DNA of 64,000 bases from Winogradskyella eckloniae (GCF_013249045.1 NZ_JABRWP010000005.1:1-64000); one strand, 5' to 3'; shown: positions 1 through 9,200, counted from the first letter of the stretch. The notes: generated by a model not told the origin, from the letters alone. Numbers and translations are program-made.

Positions 1-2
1 AA

Positions 3-203
3 TTATCGGACAGAAGAGCTAAATCTACTAGAGAATATATTATCTCTAGAGGTATTGAACCTGACAGAATTGAAAGCGCTAGAGGATTTGGTGAAACTAG
101 ACTCCTTAACGAATGTGCTAATGGTGTTAAATGTTCTGAAGAAATGCATCAAGCCAATAGAAGATCATACTTCTATATTGTGGATAAAGAAGAGCAAAAC
201 TAA
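3..203 (+). CDS. OmpA-family protein, C-terminal fragment (5' end outside window)
   Basis: The window opens inside this reading frame, which ends at TAA 201-203. The 66 visible residues are the C-terminal half of an OmpA-like peptidoglycan-binding domain: LSDRRAKSTREYIISRGI, then a spaced Arg and an R-G-F-G-E segment matching the usual G-Y-G-E region. Proteins with this domain anchor the outer membrane to peptidoglycan. In Bacteroidota they are often long proteins with upstream repeat domains, but nothing upstream is visible, so the full architecture is unknown. A strong intrinsic terminator follows 30 bases after the stop. Confidence 0.8.
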   Translation, partial: LSDRRAKSTREYIISRGIEPDRIESARGFGETRLLNECANGVKCSEEMHQANRRSYFYIVDKEEQN

Positions 204-232
204 TTACCTTTACTAAACGCTTAATTTGTTCT

Positions 233-264
233 AGAGCAAGCTATATATAGCTTGCTCTTTTTTG
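233..264 (+). terminator. Intrinsic terminator after the OmpA-domain gene
   Basis: A perfect 13-bp inverted repeat (233-245 with 246-258, core AGAGCAAGCT) is followed by a run of T. It sits just after the OmpA-domain stop and before the next promoter, so it should end that transcript. Confidence 0.85.
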
Positions 265-290
265 CTTTGATGTTAATTGTTGTAAATTTG
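261..290 (+). promoter_or_regulatory. Candidate Bacteroidota promoter for the 302-1207 gene
   Basis: TTTG at 261-264 and TAAATTTG at 283-290 are separated by 18 bases, which fits the Bacteroidota -33/-7 pattern (TTTG and TAnnTTTG). The start codon follows 11 bases after the -7 element, so the leader would be very short. The -33 element overlaps the T-run of the preceding terminator. Confidence 0.45.
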
Positions 291-301
291 TACTTACTCG
301 T

Positions 302-1207
302 ATGAAATATTATCTAATTTTTACTTTTCTATTTTTACAGTTTTCGGTACTATCTCAATCACTAAAAGGCACAATTTTAGATAGTATTACAAATCAAAAA
401 CTGGCATATGTTCACTTATCTATAAAAGGTCAAAACATCGGAACATTCAGTAATGAAAATGGAAAATACATCTTAGATTTAGCAACAACTAAAAAGAAAG
501 ATTCATTAGTAATTTCTTTAATTGGATACCAAAATCAATATATTCCCTTGCTTCGATTATTAGAGTCTAAAAAGGATTCCTTAAATTTTAAAATGGTTTC
601 TTTACCTGAATCTTTAAACGAAGTATTACTTCAAAGTAAGAAATTAAAATACAACAATAACACCATTAATCTTACTACAGGTAACAGAAAACAAACCTTC
701 CCTACTTCCGTTACTTATGGGTCTGAAACGGCCACTTTAATAGAAAACCCAAAAGAAAAAACAGGAAAAATAGTTGCGTTACAATTATCATTTAAAACAC
801 GAACAAATAAAAATTTTAAAACATATCAAACTTATTATGGTTTAGCGTTTTACGCGATAGATGACCAAGGAAACCCTGGAGAACTACTTCATTTTGAAAA
901 TATCATTATAAAACCTAAAAAGGATCAAAAAAAATTAAAACTTAATCTCGAAAATAAGGATATTCCGATTACCAAAGAAGGTGTATTTATAGGTATAAAA
1001 ACGATTAAACCAGATTATGTAATTACAGAAAGCTCCATGTATTTAACTACACCAAATATACTTTATACACATACCAATAAACCACTAAAATATTCGCGTT
1101 CACTATCAATGGATTGGGTAAAACATTCTAAAAAATCAGTGTATAAAAAGAAGTTTTACACCGTACCCTTTATTAAAATAGCGGTAAATTATGAGATCGA
1201 TAAATAA
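302..1207 (+). CDS. Exported protein with carboxypeptidase-regulatory-like domain
   Basis: The product has 301 residues and begins with a signal peptide (MKYYLIFTFLFLQFSVLSQS). Residues about 20-110 resemble the CarboxypepD_reg-like beta-sandwich seen at the N-terminus of TonB-dependent receptors and other Bacteroidota envelope proteins, with the typical G-x-I-x-D-x-x-x-x-x-L-A-Y-V and S-N-E-N-G-K-Y segments. The remaining 190 residues are Lys-rich and not recognised. There is no beta-barrel or plug, so it is not a receptor. It is likely periplasmic or outer-membrane associated. The function is unknown and the gene is monocistronic. Confidence 0.7.
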   Translation: MKYYLIFTFLFLQFSVLSQSLKGTILDSITNQKLAYVHLSIKGQNIGTFSNENGKYILDLATTKKKDSLVISLIGYQNQYIPLLRLLESKKDSLNFKMVSLPESLNEVLLQSKKLKYNNNTINLTTGNRKQTFPTSVTYGSETATLIENPKEKTGKIVALQLSFKTRTNKNFKTYQTYYGLAFYAIDDQGNPGELLHFENIIIKPKKDQKKLKLNLENKDIPITKEGVFIGIKTIKPDYVITESSMYLTTPNILYTHTNKPLKYSRSLSMDWVKHSKKSVYKKKFYTVPFIKIAVNYEIDK

Positions 1208-1298
1208 TGTGAACTTCATTTAAATTTACAGGAATATTCAAAAAAAATCTCTGATTAAATAGTAACCAGAGATCTAAAATAGTAATTCTATTTTGAGC

Positions 1299-2150
1299 TT
1301 ATTCTTTAAAAATTTTAAGTGTTTGACCATTTTCGGTTTTTAACAAATAGATTCCAGAATTTAAATCAGAAAGATCAAGATTTTCATTATTATGTATTAT
1401 TCCTTTCATCACTTGATGTCCTAATATATCATACATCACAAAACTTTGGGCTGTATTAAGTCCCGAAATATTTATCATTTTTTTAGCCGGATTTGGGTAA
1501 TATTTAATCTTATTACTACGCGTCAAAACATCATTTACAGACAGTGTGTAACCTTGTAATGTCACCATAGTGTCTAACGGGTCTTCTTCCCAACATACAC
1601 CTGCAAACAAAAGTGTATTCTTAGTATTAATATTCCATTCTGATTCTATAAACGTATTACTAGGTCCACTTCCATTATTTCGCGTTACAAAAGAATTTGA
1701 AAAATTCCACGATTTGGATTCGCCGTTTTCTCCATCAATTCCAAAAATATCTAGTACGTTATCATTATTAGAGGCATCCACTAGCCTAACTTTATCACCT
1801 CCTTCTACGCTAGACAATAAAGTACCCACTGTTGTATTTTGTGCCGTTCTAATTCCTGCAAAATTTTCATCAAATGCGTCGATATCGTTTACCAAATACA
1901 AAAAAGTATCTGTATATTGACCAACACCTATTGAATTATTTGTTACCCAATTACTTGCTGATGCAAATTGAAATTGAATTTTTAAATTAGTCACATCAAC
2001 CGTGCCATCAACATATAATTCTATAAATCGAGGCGCTACTTCACCTGTTGGGCAATCCCCTTCTACCATAGTTGTTATTTTAACACTTTGTGCAAATGCC
2101 ATACCTGTTAATAAAGAAACTAATAAGCTTAAAAGTAGAGTTTGTTTCAT
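1299..2150 (-). CDS. T9SS cargo protein with lamin-tail-like domain
   Basis: The product has 283 residues, a signal peptide (first ~20 residues, ending M-A-F-A-Q) and a C-terminal type A sorting domain that starts near KYYPNPAKKMINISGL and ends in LKIFKE. Type IX secretion removes such a domain after export. The middle (about residues 25-190) resembles an extracellular lamin-tail-like beta-sandwich (RFIELYV, D-V-T-N-L-K-I, D-K-V-R-L-V-D, V-L-D-I-F-G). No catalytic motif is visible, so it is probably a binding or accessory surface protein. The ligand is unknown. Confidence 0.75.
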   Translation of the reverse strand: MKQTLLLSLLVSLLTGMAFAQSVKITTMVEGDCPTGEVAPRFIELYVDGTVDVTNLKIQFQFASASNWVTNNSIGVGQYTDTFLYLVNDIDAFDENFAGIRTAQNTTVGTLLSSVEGGDKVRLVDASNNDNVLDIFGIDGENGESKSWNFSNSFVTRNNGSGPSNTFIESEWNINTKNTLLFAGVCWEEDPLDTMVTLQGYTLSVNDVLTRSNKIKYYPNPAKKMINISGLNTAQSFVMYDILGHQVMKGIIHNNENLDLSDLNSGIYLLKTENGQTLKIFKE

Positions 2151-2257
2151 AATTTAAAATTTAGGATGAATAGGTTAGTAAAAGATTAAAGGTTTAATCT
2201 TTTTATTATCTGTTTTCTAAAAATGTAATCAATTTAAGTAATGCGCCTAAGACAGGA

Positions 2258-2752
2258 CTAACGTTTAATAAACATATTAGTAAAATACCATTTACCTTCA
2301 GAATTTTGTTCTGCAGACACATCAAAATCCGTATGATCTCCTTCTATATTAGCTCTATGACCAGGACTAGCTAACCATGCATTTACTACTCCTTCTGCTG
2401 TATAAAAACCATAACCTACATTTTCGGTTACTTCATTTGCACTTGCATTTACTTCCAAACTTTGTTTTCTTAAGAAAAAATAATCATGAGAAACGTTATT
2501 TTCTTCAATCATATAATTGGTGTGTGTTAATGCTACTGCTTTTACCGTATCATGATTTTCTAAAGTATTTAAACCAATACTAATTCTATGTGCATTAATC
2601 AATTCCATGATTTCGATTTCTATTAATTTTGCTTGTGGTGTTGCTGGCACCTCAATTGTATTGATGTCTTCATCTAATGGTTCTGAAGAACATGAGGTTA
2701 AACTAAAAAGTACAATTAATGTTAGGATCGGAAGGAGTTTCAAAGCTTTCAT
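2258..2752 (-). CDS. CAP-domain (SCP/PR-1-like) lipoprotein
   Basis: The product has 164 residues. The lipoprotein leader has its lipobox near residue 21 (LFSLTSCSS). Residues about 40-164 form a CAP domain: N-A-H-R, then H-T-N-Y-M, S-H-D-Y and V-V-N-A-W-L-A-S-P-G-H-R-A-N, with paired His residues usual for the family's metal or ligand cavity. Bacterial CAP proteins are secreted or envelope proteins of mostly unknown role. It stands alone between two intergenic stretches. Confidence 0.82.
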   Translation of the reverse strand: MKALKLLPILTLIVLFSLTSCSSEPLDEDINTIEVPATPQAKLIEIEIMELINAHRISIGLNTLENHDTVKAVALTHTNYMIEENNVSHDYFFLRKQSLEVNASANEVTENVGYGFYTAEGVVNAWLASPGHRANIEGDHTDFDVSAEQNSEGKWYFTNMFIKR

Positions 2753-3041
2753 AAGTTAGGTTATTTAGGTTTGGGATTACTAAATTAACCTCACATATAT
2801 ATTAAAATGTTAAAGAAATGTTAAAACCGATAAAATACATGTTATTCATCGGTTTTTAATGCAAAACATCGGCGAAATGCACATTTTAATCAAAATTTAG
2901 TGTAGAACAACGTCAAAAAAATGTATTTCGTCGTCTTTTTAAAAAATACACAATGCGCAAATATGATTTCTATATTTAGAAACAATTTTTAATACAATAA
3001 CGAAGTGTGGATTGATAAATCTTAATTAAAAATTGATGTTA

Positions 3042-3689
3042 TCAAGGTGATAAACGTTCAATTTTCCAATTGTAATCTAATTGTAACTTATACCGAATTC
3101 TATCATGTAGTCTATTTGGTCTACCTTGCCAAAATTCTAATTCGATTGGTCGTATTAAATATCCTCCCCAATATTTAGGTCGTTCTATTGGCTTACCTTC
3201 CAGTTTTGTTTCTAGATCACTTAAATTAGATTCTAATTCTGCTCTGTCTTTTACAACGTCACTTTGATTAGATACAACTGCACCCAATTGACTTCCTCTT
3301 GGCCGAGATTCAAAATAACCATCACTAAGATTTTCTGATATTTTTTCTGCTTTTCCCTTTATTATCACTTGTCGTTCTGCGCCATGCCAAAAAAAGGAAA
3401 GACACACATTAGGATTTTGTAGTATCGCTTTTCCTTTTTCACTATTATAATTAGTGTAAAAAATAAAACCTTCATGTGTATATTTTTTAAGTAGCACTAC
3501 TCTACTTTTTGGGTAACCATCTAATCCCATAGTGGAAACAGTCATGGCATTGGTTTCCCCAACATTAAAATGCGTATCTACTTCTATAAACCAGTCTCTA
3601 AATAACTCTATTGGATTTTCAGGTACAGTATTTAACAACAGTTCACCCTTTTCATATGATTTTCTATAGTTGCTTAAATCTTTTTCCAT
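3042..3689 (-). CDS. pdxH: Pyridoxamine/pyridoxine 5'-phosphate oxidase
   Basis: This FMN enzyme oxidises pyridoxamine or pyridoxine 5'-phosphate to pyridoxal 5'-phosphate, the last step of vitamin B6 synthesis and salvage. The 215-residue length is normal. Visible family features are SRVVLLKKY and FIFYTNYNSEKGKA (FMN binding), the PRGSQLGA loop, and the C-terminal FWQGRPNRLHDRI...W-x-I-E-R-L-S-P signature. It is last in the minus-strand pyrR-pyrB-STAS-rnz-pdxH run, 26 bases after rnz. Confidence 0.95.
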   Translation of the reverse strand: MEKDLSNYRKSYEKGELLLNTVPENPIELFRDWFIEVDTHFNVGETNAMTVSTMGLDGYPKSRVVLLKKYTHEGFIFYTNYNSEKGKAILQNPNVCLSFFWHGAERQVIIKGKAEKISENLSDGYFESRPRGSQLGAVVSNQSDVVKDRAELESNLSDLETKLEGKPIERPKYWGGYLIRPIELEFWQGRPNRLHDRIRYKLQLDYNWKIERLSP

Positions 3690-3715
3690 AGCTGAAGTAA
3701 AATTATGTGGTTGTC

Positions 3716-4621
3716 TTAAAATTCAAAAGTTTTACCGTCTTTAGATAACTCTACATTTTCAAAAACGGTTTGGGCTTCTGCTTTAAATAAATCGTAATCA
3801 TTATATCTGGTAGAATAATGCCCAAGTATTAAAGTATCTACATTAGCCTTCTTGGCTATTATGGCTGCTTGGTTGGCTGTACTATGTTTTGTTGGGTAAC
3901 AACGTGCTTTGTCTTTTTCTAAGAAGGTAGATTCATGATACAAGATGCTGGCATCTTTAATTAAAGGAATCATTTGCTCATTGTAAATTGTATCACTACA
4001 ATAGGCATAGCTTTTTGCAGGTGTAGGATCTTTAGTTACTTTTTCATTACTGATTAATACGCCGTCTTCATTGACCACATCATAGCCTTGCTTTAATTTA
4101 CTAAAATATGCGGTATGGATATTGGCTTCATTGATTAGATTAATATCTAATTTACGCTCATTTTCCTTCTCTTTAAATAAAAATCCGTTGGTATAAATTC
4201 GATGTTTTAAAGGAATCGTATGGACTTCTACCTTACTATCTTCGAAAATTAATTGAGATTCATTAGAACTTAACTCATGAAAAATGAGTTCATATCTTGT
4301 CCAGCCACCAGCTAATTTCATTTGTAATGTTATAATCTCCTTTAATCCTTTTGGTGCATATATATGAAGTTCTGTTTCTCTGGTTAATAAGCTGAAGGTA
4401 TTAACTAAGCCTATTAATCCAAAATAATGATCACCATGTAAATGTGAAATAAAAATATGTTTAATTCTAGAAAACTTAACCTTATTGCGTCTTAGCTCAA
4501 CTTGCGTCCCTTCTCCACAATCTATCAGAAACATATGATTTTTTATCTCTAATACTTGAGAAGTTGGGTTTGTGTTAATACGAGGTGTTGCGCTGTGACA
4601 ACCTAATATGGTTAATTTCAT
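3716..4621 (-). CDS. rnz: Ribonuclease Z (tRNA 3' endonuclease)
   Basis: The product is a metallo-beta-lactamase-fold nuclease that trims the 3' trailer from tRNA precursors. Its 301 residues match the short-form RNase Z. The zinc-binding motif S-H-L-H-G-D-H lies near residue 60, followed by an exosite-like segment (about 150-190), Y-C-S-D-T (second metal site) and a late G-H-Y-S-T-R motif. It follows a STAS-like gene by 58 bases and precedes pdxH by 26, so the run is probably co-transcribed. Confidence 0.95.
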   Translation of the reverse strand: MKLTILGCHSATPRINTNPTSQVLEIKNHMFLIDCGEGTQVELRRNKVKFSRIKHIFISHLHGDHYFGLIGLVNTFSLLTRETELHIYAPKGLKEIITLQMKLAGGWTRYELIFHELSSNESQLIFEDSKVEVHTIPLKHRIYTNGFLFKEKENERKLDINLINEANIHTAYFSKLKQGYDVVNEDGVLISNEKVTKDPTPAKSYAYCSDTIYNEQMIPLIKDASILYHESTFLEKDKARCYPTKHSTANQAAIIAKKANVDTLILGHYSTRYNDYDLFKAEAQTVFENVELSKDGKTFEF

Positions 4622-4679
4622 TTAATGTTTTTAATGCATTGAAAAGCAACTTTATCAATGGTCATTGAACTGTACCGTT

Positions 4680-5012
4680 TTAAAAGCCTAAATCGCGTTC
4701 CATATCTTCCATTTCAATAATATCATACGCTTCTTGTATGGTAGGCACTACTACAATTTCGTCTGGCATTTGATCGAGATCAACTTGGTCTGAAACGACA
4801 ACAAAACTTTTTTTAGCACCTCGATGATTATTACTTAAACGCAAAAACTCAATAACATCTTCTAATGAAATTTTTTCTAAGCTAGACAATCTTACAATTA
4901 AATGATAATTTTTATAAGTATCATAAGCTTGTTCAATATTATGGACTAATGTTTTTACTGAAGCTTTTTCTTGCGCTATGATGGTGGTATTGCCGTCTCT
5001 ATCTATAATCAT
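4680..5012 (-). CDS. STAS-like small protein of the pyr-rnz operon
   Basis: The product has 110 residues and no signal peptide or membrane segment. The pattern of beta-strands and helices (N-T-T-I-I, Y-H-L-I-V-R-L, S-L-E-D-V-I-E-F-L, K-S-F-V-V-V-S) resembles a STAS or anti-sigma-antagonist fold. I do not see a clear phosphorylatable Ser in the usual D-S motif. The start lies 3 bases after the pyrB stop, so translation is probably coupled. Conserved placement beside rnz suggests a housekeeping role, but the function is unknown. Confidence 0.75.
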   Translation of the reverse strand: MIIDRDGNTTIIAQEKASVKTLVHNIEQAYDTYKNYHLIVRLSSLEKISLEDVIEFLRLSNNHRGAKKSFVVVSDQVDLDQMPDEIVVVPTIQEAYDIIEMEDMERDLGF

Positions 5013-5015
5013 ATC

Positions 5016-5945
5016 TTACTGTTTTATTTTAGAAGCTAATAAATATATTACTGCCATCCTAACGGCTACACCATTTTCTACTTGATTTAGGATAATAGCT
5101 TGTTTAGAATCTGCTACATCACTTGTAATTTCTACACCTCTGTTTATTGGTCCTGGATGCATAATTACAATTTCTTTATTTAAACTATCTAATAGTTCTT
5201 TATTCACTCCAAATTGTTGTGTATACTCTCTTGTTGAAGGAAAATAACTAATATCCATACGTTCATTCTGAACACGTAACATATTAGCTACATCACACCA
5301 TTCTAATGCTTTCTTTAGATTAGTTTCTACTTTTACACCTAGTGCTTTTATATACTTTGGCAATAAGGTTTTTGGTCCACAAACCATTACATTAGCACCT
5401 TGTAATTGTAAGGCATAAATATTAGACAACGCTACTCTACTATGTAAGATATCACCAACAATAAGTACGTTTTTTCCTTTAACAGTTCCTAATTTTTCTC
5501 GTATAGAATAAGAATCTAATAAGGCCTGTGTAGGATGCTCGTGTGCACCATCACCTGCATTAATAATACTTGCATTTACATGTTGAGATAAAAATACACC
5601 TGCTCCTGGATTAGGATGACGCATCACTACCATATCTACTTTCATAGATAATATGTTATTCACAGTATCTATTAATGTTTCTCCTTTTTTAACTGAAGAT
5701 TGAGAGGCCGAAAAATTAATCACATCTGCAGACAATCTTTTTTCTGCTAGCTCAAAAGAAAGTTTTGTTCGTGTTGAATTTTCAAAAAACAGATTCGCAA
5801 TAGTTATATCTCTTAGTGATGGCACCTTTTTTATTGGTCTATTTATAACCTCTTTAAACTGATCTGCAGTTTCAAAAATAAGGTTGATATCTTCTTTTGT
5901 AAGATATTTTATTCCTAATAAGTGATTGACACTTAATTCGCTCAT
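5016..5945 (-). CDS. pyrB: Aspartate carbamoyltransferase catalytic subunit
   Basis: The enzyme makes N-carbamoyl-L-aspartate from carbamoyl phosphate and aspartate in pyrimidine synthesis. The 309-residue length is normal. FFENSTRTKLSFE binds carbamoyl phosphate, DGAHEHPTQALLD and MRHPNPGAG are active-site segments, and HPGPINRGVEI is the aspartate loop. No pyrI regulatory subunit is adjacent. The gene sits 69 bases after pyrR, which suggests PyrR-type control of the pathway. Confidence 0.95.
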   Translation of the reverse strand: MSELSVNHLLGIKYLTKEDINLIFETADQFKEVINRPIKKVPSLRDITIANLFFENSTRTKLSFELAEKRLSADVINFSASQSSVKKGETLIDTVNNILSMKVDMVVMRHPNPGAGVFLSQHVNASIINAGDGAHEHPTQALLDSYSIREKLGTVKGKNVLIVGDILHSRVALSNIYALQLQGANVMVCGPKTLLPKYIKALGVKVETNLKKALEWCDVANMLRVQNERMDISYFPSTREYTQQFGVNKELLDSLNKEIVIMHPGPINRGVEITSDVADSKQAIILNQVENGVAVRMAVIYLLASKIKQ

Positions 5946-6014
5946 TCTTATTTGCTTTTAGCTATTAGCTATTCGCCTTTAGCATTTCACTTAATATTTT
6001 ATGCTATAACTCAT

Positions 6015-6554
6015 TTATTTATTGACCAAATACACAGCGTCTTCTCCTTCATTTTCCAGCCACTTCACCTTAACTTTTTGATGATCTATTGCATCTACTT
6101 GTCGTCCTCTATAATTTGGTTGAATTGGTAAATGCCTGCTAAAACGTCTATCTATTAAGGTTAATAACTCAATATCTTTGGGTCTACCAAAAGACTGAAT
6201 TGCGGTTAATGCAGACCGTATACTTCTTCCTGTGTATAACACATCGTCAATAAAAACTACATTTTTATCTTCAACAATAAAATCTATAATCGTTGTATTC
6301 GCTTCTAGTGGCTTTTCTCCTCTTCTAAAATCATCTCTAAAAAATGTAATATCTAAATGACCGAGTTTTATATTTTTAATCTTATGATCTTCCGTTAAAA
6401 TTTTAGCCAATCGATCTGCCAAAAACTTACCTCTTGGTTGTATACCAATTAATACGGTTTCAGAAAAATCATCATGATTTTCAATGAGTTGACAAGCCAA
6501 TCTATGAAGGGTAATATTGACTTCTTTAGAGTTAAGTAGTACTTTTTGACTCAT
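6015..6554 (-). CDS. pyrR: PyrR bifunctional regulator / uracil phosphoribosyltransferase
   Basis: The 179-residue protein has the type I phosphoribosyltransferase fold with the PRPP loop VVFIDDVLYTGRSIRSAL and the upstream L-I-G-I-Q-P-R-G segment. PyrR enzymes convert uracil and PRPP to UMP. In Gram-positives they also bind pyr mRNA to cause attenuation. It heads the operon with pyrB. I do not see an obvious antiterminator or terminator pair in the 69 bases before pyrB, so RNA-binding control here is unproven. Confidence 0.92.
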   Translation of the reverse strand: MSQKVLLNSKEVNITLHRLACQLIENHDDFSETVLIGIQPRGKFLADRLAKILTEDHKIKNIKLGHLDITFFRDDFRRGEKPLEANTTIIDFIVEDKNVVFIDDVLYTGRSIRSALTAIQSFGRPKDIELLTLIDRRFSRHLPIQPNYRGRQVDAIDHQKVKVKWLENEGEDAVYLVNK

Positions 6555-6579
6555 ATCGTTTCCAAACGTTGTTGGCTTA

Positions 6580-6609
6580 CAAAGTTAGGGTAAAAAAATT
6601 TGTTTTCAA
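6580..6609 (-). promoter_or_regulatory. Candidate promoter of the pyrR-pyrB-rnz-pdxH operon
   Basis: Read on the minus strand, TTG (6607-6609) and TAACTTTG (6580-6587) are spaced 19 bases apart, a good match to the Bacteroidota consensus. The pyrR start codon is 26 bases downstream of the -7 element. Confidence 0.6.
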
Positions 6610-6658
6610 TGGTTTTTCTTGCAAAGCCGAAAAGCGATTTATACTAAAAAACATAAAT

Positions 6659-7129
6659 TCAGTCTTTTCGTTTTTGTTTTATGCGCAACAGGCCGAAACA
6701 GATTATTGCACCAATAACAAATCCAAGTAATAGATAATATTCAAAATTAAAGCTATCAATGTGATACGACATTTTAACGCCCTCATTGAATTTTACACGA
6801 GATAAAAGTTCTAATTCTTGAAATATATAAACAGCTCTTAGTATTGAAGTTAAGCCTCCAAATATGATGATAAAGATGAGGACATAAACACCATCAAACC
6901 AAAAGTTTATTTTAGTTAGCTTTTGAATAATATAATAAATTGGTGTAATGCCGCTTAAAATTATTGCAAAAACCAGTTGTGTTTTAAATCTCGAACTGAT
7001 CGCAGTACTTGCCAATTCTACTTGATGAAGATCAACTATGCTAATTAAAGTTTCAAAAAACGATGGATAGCACAAAAAGCCAATTACAAATAGTAACAAA
7101 AATGATACAAGGAAGTTTATTTTTTTCAT
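6659..7129 (-). CDS. Small polytopic membrane protein of unknown function
   Basis: The product has 156 residues with about four hydrophobic spans (roughly 5-25, 50-70, 80-105, 130-150) and a Lys/Arg-rich C-terminus (RIKQKRKD), suggesting a cytoplasmic tail. No domain is recognised. It lies after the rpsA terminator and before pyrR, in the same orientation as both. Its own promoter is not obvious. Confidence 0.7.
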   Translation of the reverse strand: MKKINFLVSFLLLFVIGFLCYPSFFETLISIVDLHQVELASTAISSRFKTQLVFAIILSGITPIYYIIQKLTKINFWFDGVYVLIFIIIFGGLTSILRAVYIFQELELLSRVKFNEGVKMSYHIDSFNFEYYLLLGFVIGAIICFGLLRIKQKRKD

Positions 7130-7143
7130 AGTACTAAAAATAA

Positions 7144-7172
7144 AAAAGCCTCTCGAAAAACGAGAGGCTTTT
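7144..7172 (-). terminator. Intrinsic terminator of rpsA
   Basis: A 12-bp stem (AAAAGCCTCTCG paired with CGAGAGGCTTTT) with a 5-base loop lies 43 bases after the rpsA stop and has a T-run on the minus strand. Confidence 0.85.
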
Positions 7173-7214
7173 AATATAGATTAATGCTATTCCTTATTTT
7201 TTAAGGAATTGGGA

Positions 7215-9050
7215 TTATTTTTTCCCGTCCATTTTATCTTTAAGCGCTTGTAAAGCATCATTTGCATCACCTAAAGTTGGTTTAGCTTCTGCTGCTTGAG
7301 CTTCTTGTTTTCTAACAGCTTGCTTAACGATTTTAGCTTCTTCTTCTCTAAATACTGCTGTATGAGATGCTACAACACGTTTGAATTCTTTATTAAATTC
7401 AATGATTTTGAATTCTGCTTCTTCACCTTTACCAAGTTTAGAACCATCTTCTTTTTCTAAATGACGTGCTGGTACAAATGCAACGATATCTTCGTTAAAT
7501 TCAATAGTTGCACCTTTGTCTACCATTTCAGTAATTGCAGCTGTGTGCGACGTACCTAGAGCAAACTCAGTTTCGTACTTATCCCAAGGGTTTTCTGTAG
7601 TTTGTTTATGACCTAAAGATAATTTACGTCCTTCTACATCTAACTCTAATACAACAACATCTAAAGTATCTCCAACGTTACAGAACTCAGATGGATGCTT
7701 AATTTTCTTAGTCCAAGATAAATCAGAGATGTAAATTAATCCATCAATACCTTCTTCTAATTCAACAAAAACACCAAAGTTTGTAAAGTTACGTACAATA
7801 CCTGTGTGCTTAGAACCTACAGGATATTTGTTAGTAATATCAGTCCATGGATCTGGTGTTAATTGCTTAATACCAAGAGACATTTTACGATCTTCTCTAT
7901 CTAAAGTTAAGATAACAGCATCGATTTCATCACCAACAGATACGAAATCTTGAGCTGAACGTAAATGTGTAGACCAAGACATTTCACTTACGTGAACCAA
8001 ACCTTCTACACCTTCTTCTACTTCAACAAAAGCACCGTAATCAGCGATAACTACAACTTTACCTTTTACTTTATCTCCAACTTTTACAGCTTCACCTAAA
8101 GCTTCCCAAGGATGCTTAGATAACTGCTTAAGACCTAATTGGATTCTTGATTTGTTTTCATCAAAATCAAGGATTACAACATTTAATTTTTGATCTAACT
8201 CAACAATCTCATTTGGATGGTTGATACGAGACCAAGATAAATCTGTAATATGAACTAAACCATCTACACCACCTAAATCTATGAACACACCATAAGACGT
8301 AATGTTTTTCACAACACCTTCTAATACTTGTCCTTTTTCTAGTTGACCAATGATTTCTTTCTTTTGTTCTTCAATATCTGCTTCAATTAAAGCTTTATGA
8401 GAAACTACTATGTTTTTGAATTCGTGGTTGATTTTCACAACTTTAAACTCCATAGTTTTATTTACATACTGATCGTAATCTCTAATTGGCTTCACATCGA
8501 TTTGAGAACCTGGTAAGAACGCTTCTATACCAAATACATCTACAATCATTCCACCTTTAGTTCTACATTTTACAAAACCGTTAACGATTTCGCCAGTATC
8601 GTGTGCATTGTTTACACGATCCCATGCTTTAATTACTCTCGCTTTTCTGTGCGATAATACTAATTGACCAGTTGCATCTTCACGTACATCAATTAATACT
8701 TCAACTTTGTCACCAACAGCTAAGTTAGGATTGTAACGGAACTCGTTAAGAGAAATTACACCTTCTGACTTTGCGTTAATATCAATAATTGCATCACGAT
8801 CTGTGATTGTAATAACAGTACCTTCTACCACTTCGTCATCTAATGTGTCAACGAAATTTTCTGATACTAATTTTTCAAACTCTTCTAATTTAGTGTCCTC
8901 AACTTGCTCAATTCCTTCTTCGTAATTGTGCCAATCGAATTCTGCTAAAAACTTTTCTGGGTTTGCTTGAGCTTCAGATACTACAGGAGCTTCTACTGTT
9001 ACTGCTTCAGTTGCTTCAACTTCAGCTGGGTTTGTTTCTTTTTCAGACAT
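7215..9050 (-). CDS. rpsA: 30S ribosomal protein S1
   Basis: S1 binds mRNA at the ribosome and helps unfold and position it, which matters in Bacteroidota where Shine-Dalgarno pairing is weak. The 611 residues carry about six S1 repeats. Central copies are clear at V-K-N-I-T-S-Y-G-V-F-I-D-L-G-G-V-D-G-L-V, at V-V-I-A-D-Y-G-A-F-V and at V-R-N-F-T-N-F-G-V-F-V. The N-terminus has an acidic Glu-rich extension of about 40 residues and the C-terminus is Ala/Lys-rich. It is monocistronic with its own promoter and terminator. Confidence 0.96.
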   Translation of the reverse strand: MSEKETNPAEVEATEAVTVEAPVVSEAQANPEKFLAEFDWHNYEEGIEQVEDTKLEEFEKLVSENFVDTLDDEVVEGTVITITDRDAIIDINAKSEGVISLNEFRYNPNLAVGDKVEVLIDVREDATGQLVLSHRKARVIKAWDRVNNAHDTGEIVNGFVKCRTKGGMIVDVFGIEAFLPGSQIDVKPIRDYDQYVNKTMEFKVVKINHEFKNIVVSHKALIEADIEEQKKEIIGQLEKGQVLEGVVKNITSYGVFIDLGGVDGLVHITDLSWSRINHPNEIVELDQKLNVVILDFDENKSRIQLGLKQLSKHPWEALGEAVKVGDKVKGKVVVIADYGAFVEVEEGVEGLVHVSEMSWSTHLRSAQDFVSVGDEIDAVILTLDREDRKMSLGIKQLTPDPWTDITNKYPVGSKHTGIVRNFTNFGVFVELEEGIDGLIYISDLSWTKKIKHPSEFCNVGDTLDVVVLELDVEGRKLSLGHKQTTENPWDKYETEFALGTSHTAAITEMVDKGATIEFNEDIVAFVPARHLEKEDGSKLGKGEEAEFKIIEFNKEFKRVVASHTAVFREEEAKIVKQAVRKQEAQAAEAKPTLGDANDALQALKDKMDGKK

Positions 9051-9169
9051 GTGCTGAATTAAAATTTGTATTCTGTAGCCATAGAAATAACGCGAAAAAC
9101 CTACAGAAGATATTAATTAAAATTAAGTTTAATTCCTTTTCATTTTCTTTAATTCGCTAAAAAGGGCTG

Positions 9170-9200
9170 CAAATGTACAACATTTCTAAGTTAAAACAAA
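9170..9200 (-). promoter_or_regulatory. Candidate rpsA promoter
   Basis: On the minus strand TTTG (9197-9200) and TACATTTG (9170-9177) are spaced exactly 19 bases apart, a full match to the Bacteroidota TTTG/TAnnTTTG pattern. It implies an rpsA leader of about 110 bases, long enough for the autogenous control known for S1 in other bacteria. No defined leader fold was identified. Confidence 0.65.

Noticed and set aside
8963-9160. Leu-rich open frame opposite the rpsA start
   Set aside because: It is the antisense shadow of the Glu/Ala-rich N-terminus of S1 and shows no protein-like features.
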